A DNA stretch of 64,000 nt, taken from Branchiostoma belcheri (Eukaryota > Chordata > Leptocardii > Amphioxiformes > Branchiostomatidae). The stretch lies in the NCBI RefSeq assembly GCF_001625305.1, contig NW_017803839.1, positions 137,814-201,813 of the forward strand, given 5' to 3'. The notes beneath the pieces were generated by a model. That model did no database searches, was not told where the DNA came from, and saw nothing but the letters and a program-made list of their open reading frames with translations. Made by a program: the position numbers and the translations under genes. Below are positions 20,877 to 31,070 of the stretch, piece after piece (position 1 is the stretch's first letter; each line of letters begins with the position of its first letter).

Positions 20877-21025
20877 AAACCATGTCCCTTAGGATAGTGT
20901 GGTGATGAAGTAGTGATTTGGAACCCGTACTCTGCGGCTAGCTGGTGGAACTCTTGTGATGTAAACTGCGTTCCGTTGTCGCAGATGAGTTGATCTGGGA
21001 CTCCCTGTTCTGCGAAGATTACTTA
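20877..21025 (-). pseudogene. Ty3/Gypsy integrase core fragment
   Basis: The frame reads VIFAEQGVPDQLICDNGTQF followed by TSQEFHQLAAEYGFQIT and TSSPHYPKG. It contains the second catalytic Asp (CDNGTQF) and the TSxxHP(Y) block of a retroelement DDE integrase. The first Asp and the distal Glu are not readable here. Flanking sequence belongs to another element. Confidence 0.8.
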
Positions 21026-21129
21026 CCTGACACTCCATGCCGCTTCCCTACGGCCCGTAAATGTCGGCAACCAGCAACACAGCCACCCAAGTGCCCGCCA
21101 TTTTCTTTAAACCCCAGGTTTCGCGGGAA

Positions 21130-21830
21130 AACGTCATAATCAGATGCAAATCAGATGCTCGCAAAGCGCATGGGATAGTATCCCCCCCTCCCTGTTTGGC
21201 AGCAGGCCTTCCAGGCGTTCGAGAGGGTCGTCCCCGTCGCTGAATGCGCCCTGTACGTTGTCGGCCCTCTCCTGCGACAACCAGTCCCTTCCAGCAAGAT
21301 GACCAGCAGCAGGCGCCGGATCCTCCCGTCTTCGTCCATTTCTGCCGGACGTACTTGTGGAAGAACTTGAGCACATCTGCCATGTCGCTGCTCAGATTCT
21401 CATGTTTGAACTGTAGACCAGCCACACCTGTGAGGGGAGCAGAATGACTGGGATTTAACGCCGGATGTGAACTACATGCACATTTCACAGTGAATAGTTT
21501 GCAGCACTTATTAAAGTTATATCAAAATGTATTTTTCTCGAAATGTATAATCTCAATTTGTACAAACCTGCTCAGACTTCATGGCCATCTCCTTCTCGTA
21601 CTGGTGTGGAATTTGCTTGACCATTGTCCTTGCGACAAGTACAATGTAATCCATGCATAGTTGTTGTATTTTTTCCGTTGGCAACAAGTCCCGAAGGTTG
21701 AAATCCAGCAGTGACTTTTGTGGCCTGTCATTGGGTAGATCGGAGGAAGAACGGTAGCGGACACCATACTGGTGGAGCCAGTGAAAGTCCTTGTTTGTGT
21801 CATCGTACCCTTTGTGCTTAGCGGTCACCC
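21130..21830 (-). pseudogene. DUF6589-like TE protein fragment
   Basis: The frame at 21828-21553 has a charged start, then RPQKSLLDFNLRDLLP, LCMDYIVLVARTMVKQIP and KEMAMKSEQV. The frames at 21488-21048 and 21376-21140 continue DMADVLKFFHKYVRQK, then a G-D-x-L-x-x-ERA-like block, DDPLERLEGLLP and a final FHL-like stretch. This order matches the DUF6589 family, frequent in cnidarian and other invertebrate TE proteins. At least two frame changes separate the pieces. Confidence 0.45.
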
Positions 21831-21851
21831 TAAAGTCGATATTGTCAAAGA

Positions 21852-22374
21852 CTAGCTGATACCAAGGGGGTAGTAGACGGAGATTGTGGATATGGCCTTT
21901 TGAATCGTTGCTGTAGAGTATGTTGGTGATGAAGATGTTGCTGTGTCCTGTAGGGCTTTGTCGGCTATGGTGTAGGCCCCTTCAGTGAATCCTGGAACGC
22001 GCTCCTCCAGCGTCTTCTGTCTCTTGTCCTCCTCCAGGGCTCCCACCACGCCAATGTCTTCCGAAGAGGTCCAGTCTTCTGGGGCTGCGCATGCTATGTC
22101 CTCTGGCATGACTGAAAAACCAGCATAAGAAAGGTCTGCGACACTTAATGTGAAGGACTGTCCAGACTGATCAAGCATGGCTTTCTCCGCTGCTCTCTTC
22201 TTCGGCGTTGACCTCGTAAAGTGTTGCCAACACTTCCTTTGCCTTGAAGAAGTCTTCGATTTCAGCTTTCCACTCGAGTAGACGTCTGTCATGGTCCTTA
22301 CCCGCCTCTCTTTGCTTGTGGAGGGAACAGTGAACAATAGGCCACTCATCCAACCCAGGATCATGTCCTTTCAT
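21852..22374 (-). CDS. Helical TE-associated ORFs, unknown
   Basis: Two overlapping frames. The one at 22374-22171 has WPIVHCSLHKQREAGKDHDR and then AKEVLATLYEVNAEEE, with coiled-coil character. The other (22364-21852) is lower in complexity. The first looks more protein-like. It is probably the N-terminal region of a TE protein unrelated to the DUF6589-like piece below it. Confidence 0.3.
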
Positions 22375-22639
22375 ATTCCAACAAACATGGAATGTTGCCT
22401 TAAGAAATGCGTCACATATATGTTTAAGTTTATACGTAACTAAGTTCTCATAGGAAATCTTTATTTCTGGACAGTTACAACATACTAGTACATATCATTC
22501 TTCATCCCCTTTCATGTGTTTCGCCGGTTGGCCGTTTCCCCGTCCCCCTTAAAAATATTCATGTGTGAGTTAAATGTCCTTTCATATGCTAACAAACGTT
22601 AAACATTGAATGTTTCAAGAAAAATAGCAAAAACAGAAC

Positions 22640-22720
22640 AGTGGTCCATAGAGGTTCACATGGTAGACCAGGTGACGCAGTAAGTGGAAATGCATGGTCT
22701 GTGCTGCTTCACCTGTTAAA
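22640..22720 (-). pseudogene. CACTA-like exon piece, second copy
   Basis: Encodes AAQTMHFHLLRHLVYHVNL. It is nearly identical to the start of the exon at 23385-23560, including the adjacent gcttcacctgttaaaa boundary (an acceptor on the minus strand). Confidence 0.45.
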
Positions 22721-22827
22721 AAGTTCGATGTAAGGAATGTTATTAGCTTCAAAAGGAACGTCTTACTTATACATTAAGAAGAATCAGTATCATATAGCCT
22801 GCATAAAGCGTTGTTGAGAACTCAGAT

Positions 22828-23161
22828 GAAAATCCACTTCAATATGTCAACCTGGTCCGTCGTCAGCATATATTCGTTGGATGAACAGATCTTGGTTGTT
22901 GCCAAGATAGACCACAAAGTCCACCCAAGGCAACTTGGAACAGTAGAGCTGTCCCTCTACTTAAGCAGAAACTACGGACACAACATCTTTCTTCGATGGC
23001 TCGACCCGACACGTAATGGCTGGGGCAAAGTTCGATGCTGTGAGTTTTTTCTTTCTAGTCTCCACCCAGGTGTTACTGGTAGACTGTCCTCTGGTTTTGT
23101 GCTCGATGTCGTTTCTTTGTTGTTCTGAAATGGTCATGCCTGTCAGTTTGTGGTCTATCAT
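22828..23161 (-). pseudogene. YqaJ/lambda-exonuclease-type nuclease fragment
   Basis: The frame starts with a helical lead and then TRGQSTSNTWVETRKKKLTA SNF, the YqaJ N-terminal block (T.xQsxs.xW...R..RlTASnF). After a stop at about 22961 the next frame gives VEGQLYCSKLPWVDFVVYL, the core xQ..Q.....W.DFvV block of the lambda-exonuclease fold, then DLFIQRIYADDG. The segment between the two blocks is missing. The final part is repeated at 25.2-25.36 kb. Confidence 0.55.
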
Positions 23162-23384
23162 TTGCTGGAAGTGTTCTTGGGCAATGGCATATACTCTAGT
23201 ATGTCGCTGAAGGATTGTGGAGGTACAAGCCTGGTGACACCCTCCGTAGTTTTAGCTCGCTCCCAACGTAGAGCGAAAACTACGAAGGATGGGACCCAGG
23301 CTATTATGGTACAGCAGTTACGCAGAAATCGTCATAAGATTACATTTAAAGGGCTACGAAGTAGCAATTTCGACAGGATGAACT

Positions 23385-23560
23385 AATGATTACCTGATAA
23401 ACCTTGCCCCATGTATCATTCTCTTGACATGGCCGTTCATAGTCTTGAACCCGAAACAGCTATCCAAAACAGAGATCCACAGAGCTTCACGTGCATGGTA
23501 GACCAGGTGACGCAGTAAGTGGAAATGCATGGTTTGTGCTGCTTCACCTGTTAAAAAAAA
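23385..23560 (-). pseudogene. CACTA-like transposase C-terminal exon (DUF4218-like)
   Basis: The frame reads MHFHLLRHLVYHAREALWIS and then SCFGFKTMNGHVKRMIHGAR. The pattern LHLLxHLxxxVxxxGPLW...SxFxFExMNGxLKxxxHG is typical of the block after the catalytic core of CACTA-like transposases. The exon ends at CAG|GTAATC, and the adjoining intron start is repeated at 20.7 kb. No other exon was found nearby apart from the partial copy at 22.64 kb. Confidence 0.55.
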
Positions 23561-23784
23561 GTTACCCAGCTTGCCCTCTGACCAAGCTGTGAACGTATCT
23601 AAGGCTTCTTCGTTTCATCTGAGTGAAAACAGGTCTCAATGTCTGGCTTTGGAATCTTTACGACGCCCATAATATTTACAGAAAAGGCAAATAATGCCAG
23701 GCCAAAATGGACAATTAATACAAGTTTGCAGGCAATGCTTAACCCTCAACAGCACACCTTCCCGGACTGATTAATCTGTACACC

Positions 23785-23804
23785 TGGGGTCCGCGCGGAC
23801 CCCA
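23785..23804. repeat. 20-bp palindrome, copy 1
   Basis: TGGGGTCCGCGCGGACCCCA is a perfect inverted repeat. Identical copies lie at 24528-24547 and 24695-24714. It is G+C-rich in an A+T-rich element. It may act as a transposase-binding or hairpin site. Confidence 0.9.
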
Positions 23805-24527
23805 GAACAGTTTTTTGCTAATTTTTAGAAATTATCAACATGCTACCAGCTCAATTGTTTTGCATACTGATGTGGGAACCTCTGTGTCCACATTACATAC
23901 AAAAATCATACATTTTGAACTTTTTCTATTTTTTTGTGAAGAAAAGAAGACAAGAAGAAATACCCGATTTTTAAACCCATTTTACACTGAAGGGGCTTTT
24001 GAGGCCCAACTTTGATCTCAGATAGCTGCTAAACGGCTTGCGCTAGATGTATCAAATTTGGAGACCTTTCCTAAAATGTCTCTGGAAAAAAGTTCATGTT
24101 AGTTTGATACTAGTAAGTTGATGTTTTTTTGTGTTGCCATGGCAACGGGTTTCTAGCAGGCAGTTTTTTTGAAAATAGAAGTAATTTTGGTTTAAACATA
24201 AAAATTTTCTGAGTTTTGTATTAAATTACACTTCTTTTCCAACATTAATAACATCTTACATAATTAAATATAAGTTAAATCATTTGATATGCATAGAATA
24301 TGCTAATTTGATGACGTCATTGGTCAAAATCCAATATGGCGGACTATATTATTAGCTCTGACGTCATATGATGTCATAATTACACCAAAGTTATTAAAAT
24401 TTAATTCTATTACTACACCATTCTCTTAAAACTTGGTAGACATACGATGAGTGCATAAAAACATGTAAAAACGGAAATAAGGTAATGTATAAGAACGCCA
24501 GTGTATCCATTATGATCGAAAGCCGGC

Positions 24528-24547
24528 TGGGGTCCGCGCGGACCCCA
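24528..24547. repeat. 20-bp palindrome, copy 2
   Basis: Identical in sequence to the copies at 23785 and 24695, but internal to the element. Confidence 0.9.
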
Positions 24548-24694
24548 AAAGAAAATCAAATATAATTTTTTCAATAAATGGTAGAAACGGAGTTTTCTGC
24601 ACTTAATTGAGAGACAACTTAGTGGATGACAATTACCTAAAATTTCAGAAAAAAATCTTTAAAAACAAAAAAGATATTACAGAATATATAGTGC

Positions 24695-24714
24695 TGGGGT
24701 CCGCGCGGACCCCA
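24695..24714. repeat. 20-bp palindrome, copy 3
   Basis: It sits directly against the right terminal repeat. The left copy is separated from its terminus by about 26 extra bases, so the ends are asymmetric. Confidence 0.9.
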
Positions 24715-24959
24715 GGTGTACTGTTTAGGGTTAAAGAACAACGCCCGTTCTATGTCAGCTTTATATGATACAATCCAATCACGTTGTCCGTGTCCATTCG
24801 TTCGTCATTAAGTTTCGTGTCCTGTCCTCACAAATTATCTTTAGTTCCACTTGTGGCCCATGTACGACTGGCACTCTGTGTGGTTGTTGCTGGGGATGGA
24901 CGGAGGCAGTCGGAGTGGAGCTGCGGAGGCGGCCACGGGGTTGAACGTGAAGTCGAAGC

Positions 24960-25360
24960 TTACTGGTGTGGAGCTTGAGTCGGCCTGTTAGAGGTTAAGG
25001 GTGGCCGATCCTGCTGGGGACGTGAAGTTGTGGGTCCGGAGCTGGTGTCGGAAGTTGATGACTGGGAGTCTGAAGCGTTGCTACTTGGTGGTAGTGACTC
25101 GTCATCACAGCTGACGTACCCATCTGAGTCCGGGAGATTTAGATAAAGCCAGGGCTGATCGTCGAAATCTGGTGGAAGTTGCGTCTCGATCCAGTCCCAT
25201 TCGTTGAAGATGAAAATCCCCTTCAACATGTCAATCTGGTCCTTCGTCAGACAAAGACAAATGAAGTTGTTTAACCGTAGAAGGTTGCGCTTCTGCCAAT
25301 TGCCGTTGTCAACACGTATTCGTTGGATAAACAGATCTTGGTTGTTTTTAAAAAATAAAA
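24960..25360 (-). CDS. C-terminal part of a YqaJ-type TE nuclease ORF
   Basis: A clean frame of about 130 codons without ATG: NNQDLFIQRIRVDNGNWQKR, a helical block, then IFIFNEWDWIETQLPPDFDD, a tail with many Ser/Asp/Pro residues, and a stop. The start duplicates the end of the YqaJ fragment at 22.83 kb, so this is a second copy that keeps the C-terminal region (xxV..DxxxW....L..L..F). The upstream nuclease core is absent. Confidence 0.45.
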
Positions 25361-26401
25361 TTGTGTTAGTCGAATTTTTTTCTTGTTCAGATGAACAGTG
25401 TTCTATCCTGAGACAACGTGCAATCTCACCCTCTTTGTCAGTTTCCTTTTCCTCTTGCTCCTGGCGTCGTTTCTACATCAAGCAACATCACTGTATCCCC
25501 TTTATGTTAAATGTTAAGTGGGGCCGTAAAATGAGTTGTACAACTTGAGTTCAGTACCACTTCGTCCTTGTATTTGTATTGCTTTATTCAATAAATAAAA
25601 AAAAATGAAAAAAAAAATAAAAACATCCCTGTACAACAGACTCTGTAGTAACGTTTATCAGAGACTGCTTAAACACTTGTACCAAATGGCATATGGGCTA
25701 TTGTGAACCAGAATCTGTGTACTACAAACTTGTGTACTCGATTCATATATCTGCAAAAACAAATATAGACCTACTTACCTTAATACACTTGTATTCTTGT
25801 AATTTTACTAGCAGCATGTGAACCGTGCAGATGATCCAACGCTATTCTCATATCTTTTATTTAAGATTTAACTTAGTACCACTGAATTTTAATATTTTAT
25901 CAATGTAATATACGTTTCGTGAATCAATGTAATTTTATTGTTAGGTGTTGAAACGTACTTTTCCACATTTTATGTTAATTAGCAAAGGTATTTCAGACAC
26001 CACTTCATGTTGTACGTCTGCTATTTGCTAATAAAATCATATCGTATCTTGACGCGGATCAGTGTTGGTACCGTCTTTACGCTGATCAGTGTTGGTACTA
26101 TCTTGGTATGCGTGGGTGGAGCAGTCCTAACACATTTACTTAGTTCACATCACTACATCCCTCCTTGAATTATACAACTACAGAACTCATGCATTACCTT
26201 TACCTGTTAACTTCATGCATTACTCTACTTTATAGCCTTCTTACTCATGCACGTCTACTCATGCAGTATATAGTCCATTCTCGTAGTATCTTTTCCAGTC
26301 AGTTGTTTATTTCGAAACTCAGATCACTGTCCCTTCAGTTCCGTTATCACAAGTTCAGTCTATCTGGAGGTTTCACGTTCCTCCCTTAATGAGTTACGTA
26401 A
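25361..26401. other. No gene recognised
   Basis: A+T-rich sequence with short frames only. An 18-base phrase (gatcagtgttggtaccgt / gatcagtgttggtactat) is repeated twice near 26060-26100. Confidence 0.4.
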
Positions 26402-26592
26402 GTGCCTGTTGTCGGTGCACTTATCTTCTCAGTCTCTGGCATTCTCTCTGGTTGTTTTGCGTCCTCTCCGGCGTTGTTGGTTTCCTCAGGATCGTTGTCT
26501 TCAGGTTCTGCGTATTTCGTAACGAACGATGCATTTCGTTTGATGATCTTCCCTTCTGGATCCTACACCGTCTACTGGGCCACCTGCTGCTC

Positions 26593-26640
26593 CTCTCTCT
26601 CTCTCTCTGCTCCTCCACCCTCCTGCTCCTCCTCTCCCTG
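26593..26640. repeat. CT-rich low-complexity run
   Basis: Runs of CTCTCTCT and CTCCTC. They create a long serine/cysteine-rich frame on the plus strand that is not a gene. Confidence 0.7.
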
Positions 26641-26903
26641 CCTCTCATCTCCTTGCTTCTCATTGGTCATCTACCCCTCTTTTAAGTACTGTTTTGCCAC
26701 ATTCGGCACATGTCTGCTGCTAGGCTGGTCTGTCATGACCCTGACATACCTTAGCTTGCTAGACCTCTGTGTTGCGATTAAGTTATCTCGTTATATCATG
26801 TCGAGGTCAGATAAAGTACCAAGAAAGCAGACATTAGATACAATACTGCGCTCCCGAAACTGTACGTACGCCGTAATGTCCTTAACTGTGCGAAACAGAA
26901 AAC

Positions 26904-27782
26904 TTACGCAGAAGGCCATTCTGTCTTCTGACATCCGGCCTTTTCTTTTTTGTAACTCGGGCGGCTCTGCCTGCGCCTCCGCACTGTTTGACGCCATGAT
27001 GATAATGACCCTGACACGAGGTAAAGACGACCGTATTTGCACCTGGTCATGGGGATTTTTGATTGGAGGAAGTTCACTATCAGGAATATATCTTCAGTGT
27101 AGTGCATTGCTACAAAAAAAGTCTGGAGTTTCTGAGCTAGTCTGAAGAGTCGTTTCAGTTCCGATGTTCGATACTTACACCTGCTCCGTTGGTTCCCTCG
27201 TCCCTGAAAAACCGGGTTTGACCTTAGTTTGGCCCTAAGGGCGTCAGCATAGGATGTTCCTGTTCTCGCTTGACGATCCCCTCTCAGATAAGGAATAAAG
27301 TTCCTTGCGAGAAGACGTGTTCCGTTCCTGTTGAGATGCACGCCGTCAAGACCAAGATAGCGCGGCCCAATGTTGTACAAAGTTATAAAATGTAAAAGTT
27401 GGATGTCGATGACAGCTGTCTTCTTCAGATCCATCAGTGTGTTTGTTCCATATTTGGCGCAGTGTCCAGGGGTGTCTGCTCGAACATCTCCACCACACGA
27501 TGGGTTCTCTCCCCCGGCTTGCAGGACGGTCAGCATCCAGAACTGTCGCTCCCTCCAAAGTTTCTGTACTGCTCTGAACAGGACTTGCTCCTGATGACTG
27601 AAGTATGACCGCACCGACATAATGGCCACACCCATGTGTGACAGGACCCGCAAGACCTTGGGTGATATGCGCTCCTCCGAAGAGGATGGCTGGTGACAGC
27701 AACATGTTTCCGGCTGCTGCCCTGCCAAAGGAAGGCTGACTCCTCCACGTTCCCTGGTAATTAATCCCTTACACTTGAACAC
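26904..27782 (-). CDS. SGNH-hydrolase-like TE ORF, partly decayed
   Basis: A 292-codon frame. Near residues 140-170 it reads RYLGLDGVHLNRNGTRLLAR, the Asp-x-x-His block of an SGNH/GDSL-type esterase fold. Earlier it has a VAIMSVRSYFSHQ-like strand and helix. No convincing GDSL nucleophile block is readable. After the domain come basic stretches and low-complexity sequence that is probably not coding. Such domains sit in ORF1 of some LINEs and in other TEs. A related block is at 4.3 kb. Confidence 0.45.
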   Translation of the reverse strand: MFKCKGLITRERGGVSLPLAGQQPETCCCHQPSSSEERISPKVLRVLSHMGVAIMSVRSYFSHQEQVLFRAVQKLWRERQFWMLTVLQAGGENPSCGGDVRADTPGHCAKYGTNTLMDLKKTAVIDIQLLHFITLYNIGPRYLGLDGVHLNRNGTRLLARNFIPYLRGDRQARTGTSYADALRAKLRSNPVFQGRGNQRSRCKYRTSELKRLFRLAQKLQTFFVAMHYTEDIFLIVNFLQSKIPMTRCKYGRLYLVSGSLSSWRQTVRRRRQSRPSYKKEKAGCQKTEWPSA

Positions 27783-28200
27783 GACTTGCAGTTAATTTCC
27801 TACTTCCTTGCTGACCCAGACAAGCCGCACAAGAAAACAGCTGCACCAAACAAGTCCACTGGCGATCTCTTAAAATTTAAAAAAATCATGTTAGATGCTG
27901 AAAAACAAAACAAGAGAAGCCATTATCATTCTGTATCTGAATTTCTTTGAGCGACTGGTTCTCTCTGGTGACTCTCCACTTGAAAAGTCACACCACTGTG
28001 TACTGCTAATATCCTTACACACTATGATTAATATAACATACATGGATATTAAATAGGTATCTTTTAAACACACTTCTGTTGTGTGATGTCTGATGATGTT
28101 GAAGAGAACGGTAGAAAGTTTCAGAGAAGAGACATCGATGTGATAGTGTAATCATAAAGTGGACTGAACATTTTAGGTAAAGAATTAACACATTAAAAAA
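27783..28200. other. No gene recognised
   Basis: Short frames only. Confidence 0.35.
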
Positions 28201-28204
28201 AACT

Positions 28205-29243
28205 CACTTTCATCACCTTTGCGACTTCAACGGCCATCTGTGTGAATGTAGATATTGCAAGGGTTAGCTGATCACACCCCATATACATGTTACAACATAG
28301 TAGGAAAATGTTCTTGCTATTGGAATACTGTATCTATAGCTTCAGCTTGTCGTTACATCTAGTAACCATGAATGGAGAATCTACTGTTGCACTAACAATG
28401 ATACAACGTACCATCCGGGCCATCTCCGCATGCTGAGGCCCGGCCCAAGGAGACTTGCCCTCGCACCCGACTTGCCCTCGGCACCCTCCGACTTGTCCTG
28501 GGCACCCTCCGACTTGTCGGCATTCTTCGACCTGTCGTCGGCACCCTTCGACTTGTCGTCGGCACCCTTCGACTTGTTGTCGCCACCCTTCGACTTGTTG
28601 TCGGCACCCTTTGACTTGACAGCAGACTGCGCCTGAGTAGGGCCTAGCGCATGAGTGAAGAAAAACAGTGCATTGATGTCACAGGAAGGAAGTTTCATCA
28701 CACAAAAACATAATATGACCGGTTCTACACACATGGGTCCTCTAGGGCATGGGATGTGAAAATCTTTCAGCATTATTGTATATGAATATGTGACAATAAT
28801 GTGGAGCTTATCCATTTGCTATTTATGTAATTGTCATGCAGGTTCCAGACTTTGAAGAGACAATATTTTTTATGATTCGTTTATCATATATGCCTTAGGC
28901 TATCACAGGGCATGGTCTAAAATATGTTCAGAACTGAGGAAAAAAAAACAACCTCCTTCGTTGCAGGTTGAGGGTCCACCAATGCCAGCAGTGTCCTGGT
29001 TGTACCCCTGTCCTGATCAGCCAGTGCAGCCGCTTTTCTCCTTTTTTCTGCAGACACCGTCTCCTGGAACAGATTATTTAGAACAATCTGTGTTAATAGA
29101 GATGACAAGAGTTTCAAACGGATCCAGATCTTGTACTTCGCAGTACGGGTAATGAATTACTTTGGGATGCAGGCATCACATCACATAACACAAGACAAAT
29201 GAACTTTGACTTACCACTGCATTCTTGGCAGGAGCTGTCTTTT
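28205..29243 (-). CDS. Possible small multi-exon gene with repeat-rich exon
   Basis: Several short pieces have splice-like edges on the minus strand: 29243-29215 (acceptor TTCCAG, donor GTAAGT), 29063 to about 28963 (acceptor TTCCAG; RRKAAALADQDRGTTRTLLA), about 28633-28412 (acceptor TACTCAG, donor GTACGT; a KSKGADN-type heptad repeat), and about 28235-28206 (acceptor ACACAG, donor GTGAGT). Phases were not fully checked. The product would be charged and disordered. No family was recognised. Confidence 0.3.
28527..28620. repeat. 21-bp minisatellite inside an exon-like block
   Basis: Unit about cgacttgtcgtcggcaccct. In the minus-strand frame it encodes heptads of the type KSKGADD/N, with variant units on both sides. 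Confidence 0.75.
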
Positions 29244-29249
29244 CTGGAA

Positions 29250-30018
29250 GTAGACAGATATAAAGGGGTAAAAAAGTAAACACACATACCTACGTTGCAT
29301 CTCAACCGTTCAATGTCAGCTAATCAGGTCAACCATTACCAGGTCCTATCTAGATAACAACTGATACACCACAGTTAATCCGACAATCTGATTTAACATA
29401 CCCCCCAGAAAGTAATGTGATCGATAATTTGATTGCTTTTCTACAACATGCAATTGCAACGCGTGCGCACACACACAATGTGATAAACCAATTCAGTAGG
29501 GGTCCTTCAATTCCATATTGTTGAAGTTAAAAAATCAAACTACACAAACAGTAAAGATTGACGGTAGTTGACCCGGCGCTTAGGTAGTTACAAAAAGTTG
29601 TTGATCACAATCACAGAGCCTACACAAAATCATCTAACTTGCATAATCTAACAACAAAGCTGATAGGCTGTGATGTACCAACTTGTTTCTAAACTGAAGT
29701 AAGTGCAGCGACGTCAGAGGTCGGAAGAAGTGGCACGGCGATCACCCTCTCCCCCTCCCTGCCGCTGGTGTTGCCTCGGGGTTTTTGGTGTCCATGGGGC
29801 TTGGCAGTCCCGGCGTGGTGGGAGGCTTCTTCAACCAGGCAAACATGTTGTACACAGTCTCTCGTATCAACAGGTTTCTTTCTGATGAGACGGAACACAG
29901 AAGGGGTTATGTATACGGATGGTTCAGGGAAGTCCTGGAGTCAGTTTCTTTCGTTTTCATCTGCTGGTTGGTCTCCCGTCTGCTGCTTGTGAATCCATCT
30001 TTACAAAAACTTTTTTTG
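29250..30018. other. Mostly non-coding
   Basis: The 69-codon minus-strand frame at 29898-29689 has no recognised domain. It may be an exon of the zinc-finger gene just upstream. Confidence 0.3.
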
Positions 30019-30236
30019 TTACTTTTTATCACACTGATTACATTTCATTAGCTTCCCGTCATGAATGAATTTAATATGTATATTTCTACTGGCATTGTCG
30101 TGGAAAGTGCTATCACAGTGTGTACATCTGTACTTTCCATCGTGCCATCTCTTGTGCCTGGACAGATATTTCTGTGATGGGAATGTTTTACCACATGACT
30201 CGCACATCAAGGTATGCAGCTGTGGGGCAGTGTCCT
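30019..30236 (-). CDS. C2H2 zinc-finger exon
   Basis: After a CTGCAG acceptor-like site the frame reads two C2H2 fingers, CESCGKTFPSQKYLSRHKRW H and CTHCDSTFHDNASRNIHIKF IH, then a partial third (CNQCDKK) cut by a stop. Linkers are not the classical TGEKPY type. The protein would bind nucleic acid. It could be a TE-borne finger exon or the end of a host gene. No neighbouring exon is certain. Confidence 0.6.
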
Positions 30237-30296
30237 GCAGTGGTCGAGGGTGTATTACAGTATCAACTGAATTAACACGATCAAAGAACAGTTACT

Positions 30297-30737
30297 AACT
30301 AACTAACTAACTTACATCAACCAGCTCACACCAAACTTACACCAACCAACTGTATTTTATTTATTTACAATTCAAACGTAAAATAACAATGGGAACAAGG
30401 AAGTGGTTTGCAGTTCAAGCTTGTGAAATTATGATCGTGTGAAAGTACAGCATACTTTCCATTTGACACCGTTAAAAAGTTATGTACAAGTCAAACTCTC
30501 AAATACTTAAATGTACAAAATACAAAAGGTACGAACGTTATTTACAATTGCAATTGAATACAAAATATATATCTAAAAATACAAATGTTCAATGCAAAAA
30601 TACGAAAGTTACTAATATAATTCAAACGGTATCCAACTTGAGATGCAAAGTACAATAGTGCATCACCATAAAAAAGACTTGGAAAATACAAAAAAAAAAA
30701 CTGGGGAAAAGTACATAAGTTATTTGCAATACCCAGG
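30297..30737. other. No gene recognised
   Basis: A+T-rich with a short CTAA run (ctaactaactaacttac). Confidence 0.4.
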
Positions 30738-30940
30738 TCAATGACTCATACATGTCACGTAGTTGACAACCGGGCCGTAGATACTGGCACACGTGACGAG
30801 CAGGTACTTGGCTGTCTTCTCTCCATCGTCGAACTTACGCCACGCCTTGAATATCCGTCCCTGTAGATACTTGTAGGCTGTCCGCTGATGCCGACGGAGC
30901 TGGCCCTCGCACACCTGCCGCGTCTGCACCCGTACGAGTA
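30738..30940 (-). pseudogene. Mutator-like transposase, C-terminal part (separated by insertion)
   Basis: It reads VQTRQVCEGQLRRHQRTAYK and then LQGRIFKAWRKFDDGE, ending in CASIYGP and a stop. This is the tail that follows the NNxxEGWHxRLN block of animal Mutator-like transposases. The preceding part of the same gene lies 9.34 kb away at 40282-40665, beyond an inserted element. When the insert and one copy of the 7-bp duplication are disregarded, the reading frame is continuous across the site. Confidence 0.7.
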
Positions 30941-31070
30941 CACCCCATCCTGTCATGATTATCAAGAAAGTTTGTTAATCATGGGCCATGATTAGACGAG
31001 GGCCTTGCCTAATCATATACCCGGAGTACGCCAGGGGACCGCGATTAACGAGGAGTTCGCCCCAGAGTAT
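30941..31070 (+). repeat. Left terminal inverted repeat, 130 bp
   Basis: Identical to the reverse complement of 40152-40281. It contains a perfect 19-bp palindrome, TAATCATGGGCCATGATTA, about 33 bases from the end, and a G+C-richer inner half. Confidence 0.95.

Larger units (their letters stand above)
23739..24734. mobile_element. piggyBac-type non-autonomous element (TTAA target)
   Basis: The two TTAA flanks (23739-23742 and 24731-24734) bound a 988-bp element. Its ends, CCCTCAACAGCACACC and the complement of GGTGTACTGTTTAGGG, match at 14 of 16 bases. Both the TTAA duplication and a 5'-CCC start are diagnostic of piggyBac. The body is A+T-rich and encodes no transposase. It contains a perfect 20-base palindrome three times. 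Confidence 0.8.

Noticed and set aside
26402-27145. 247-codon plus-strand ORF
   Set aside because: Its middle is a CT-rich low-complexity run and its 3' third is antisense to the SGNH-like ORF. No domain or splice support.
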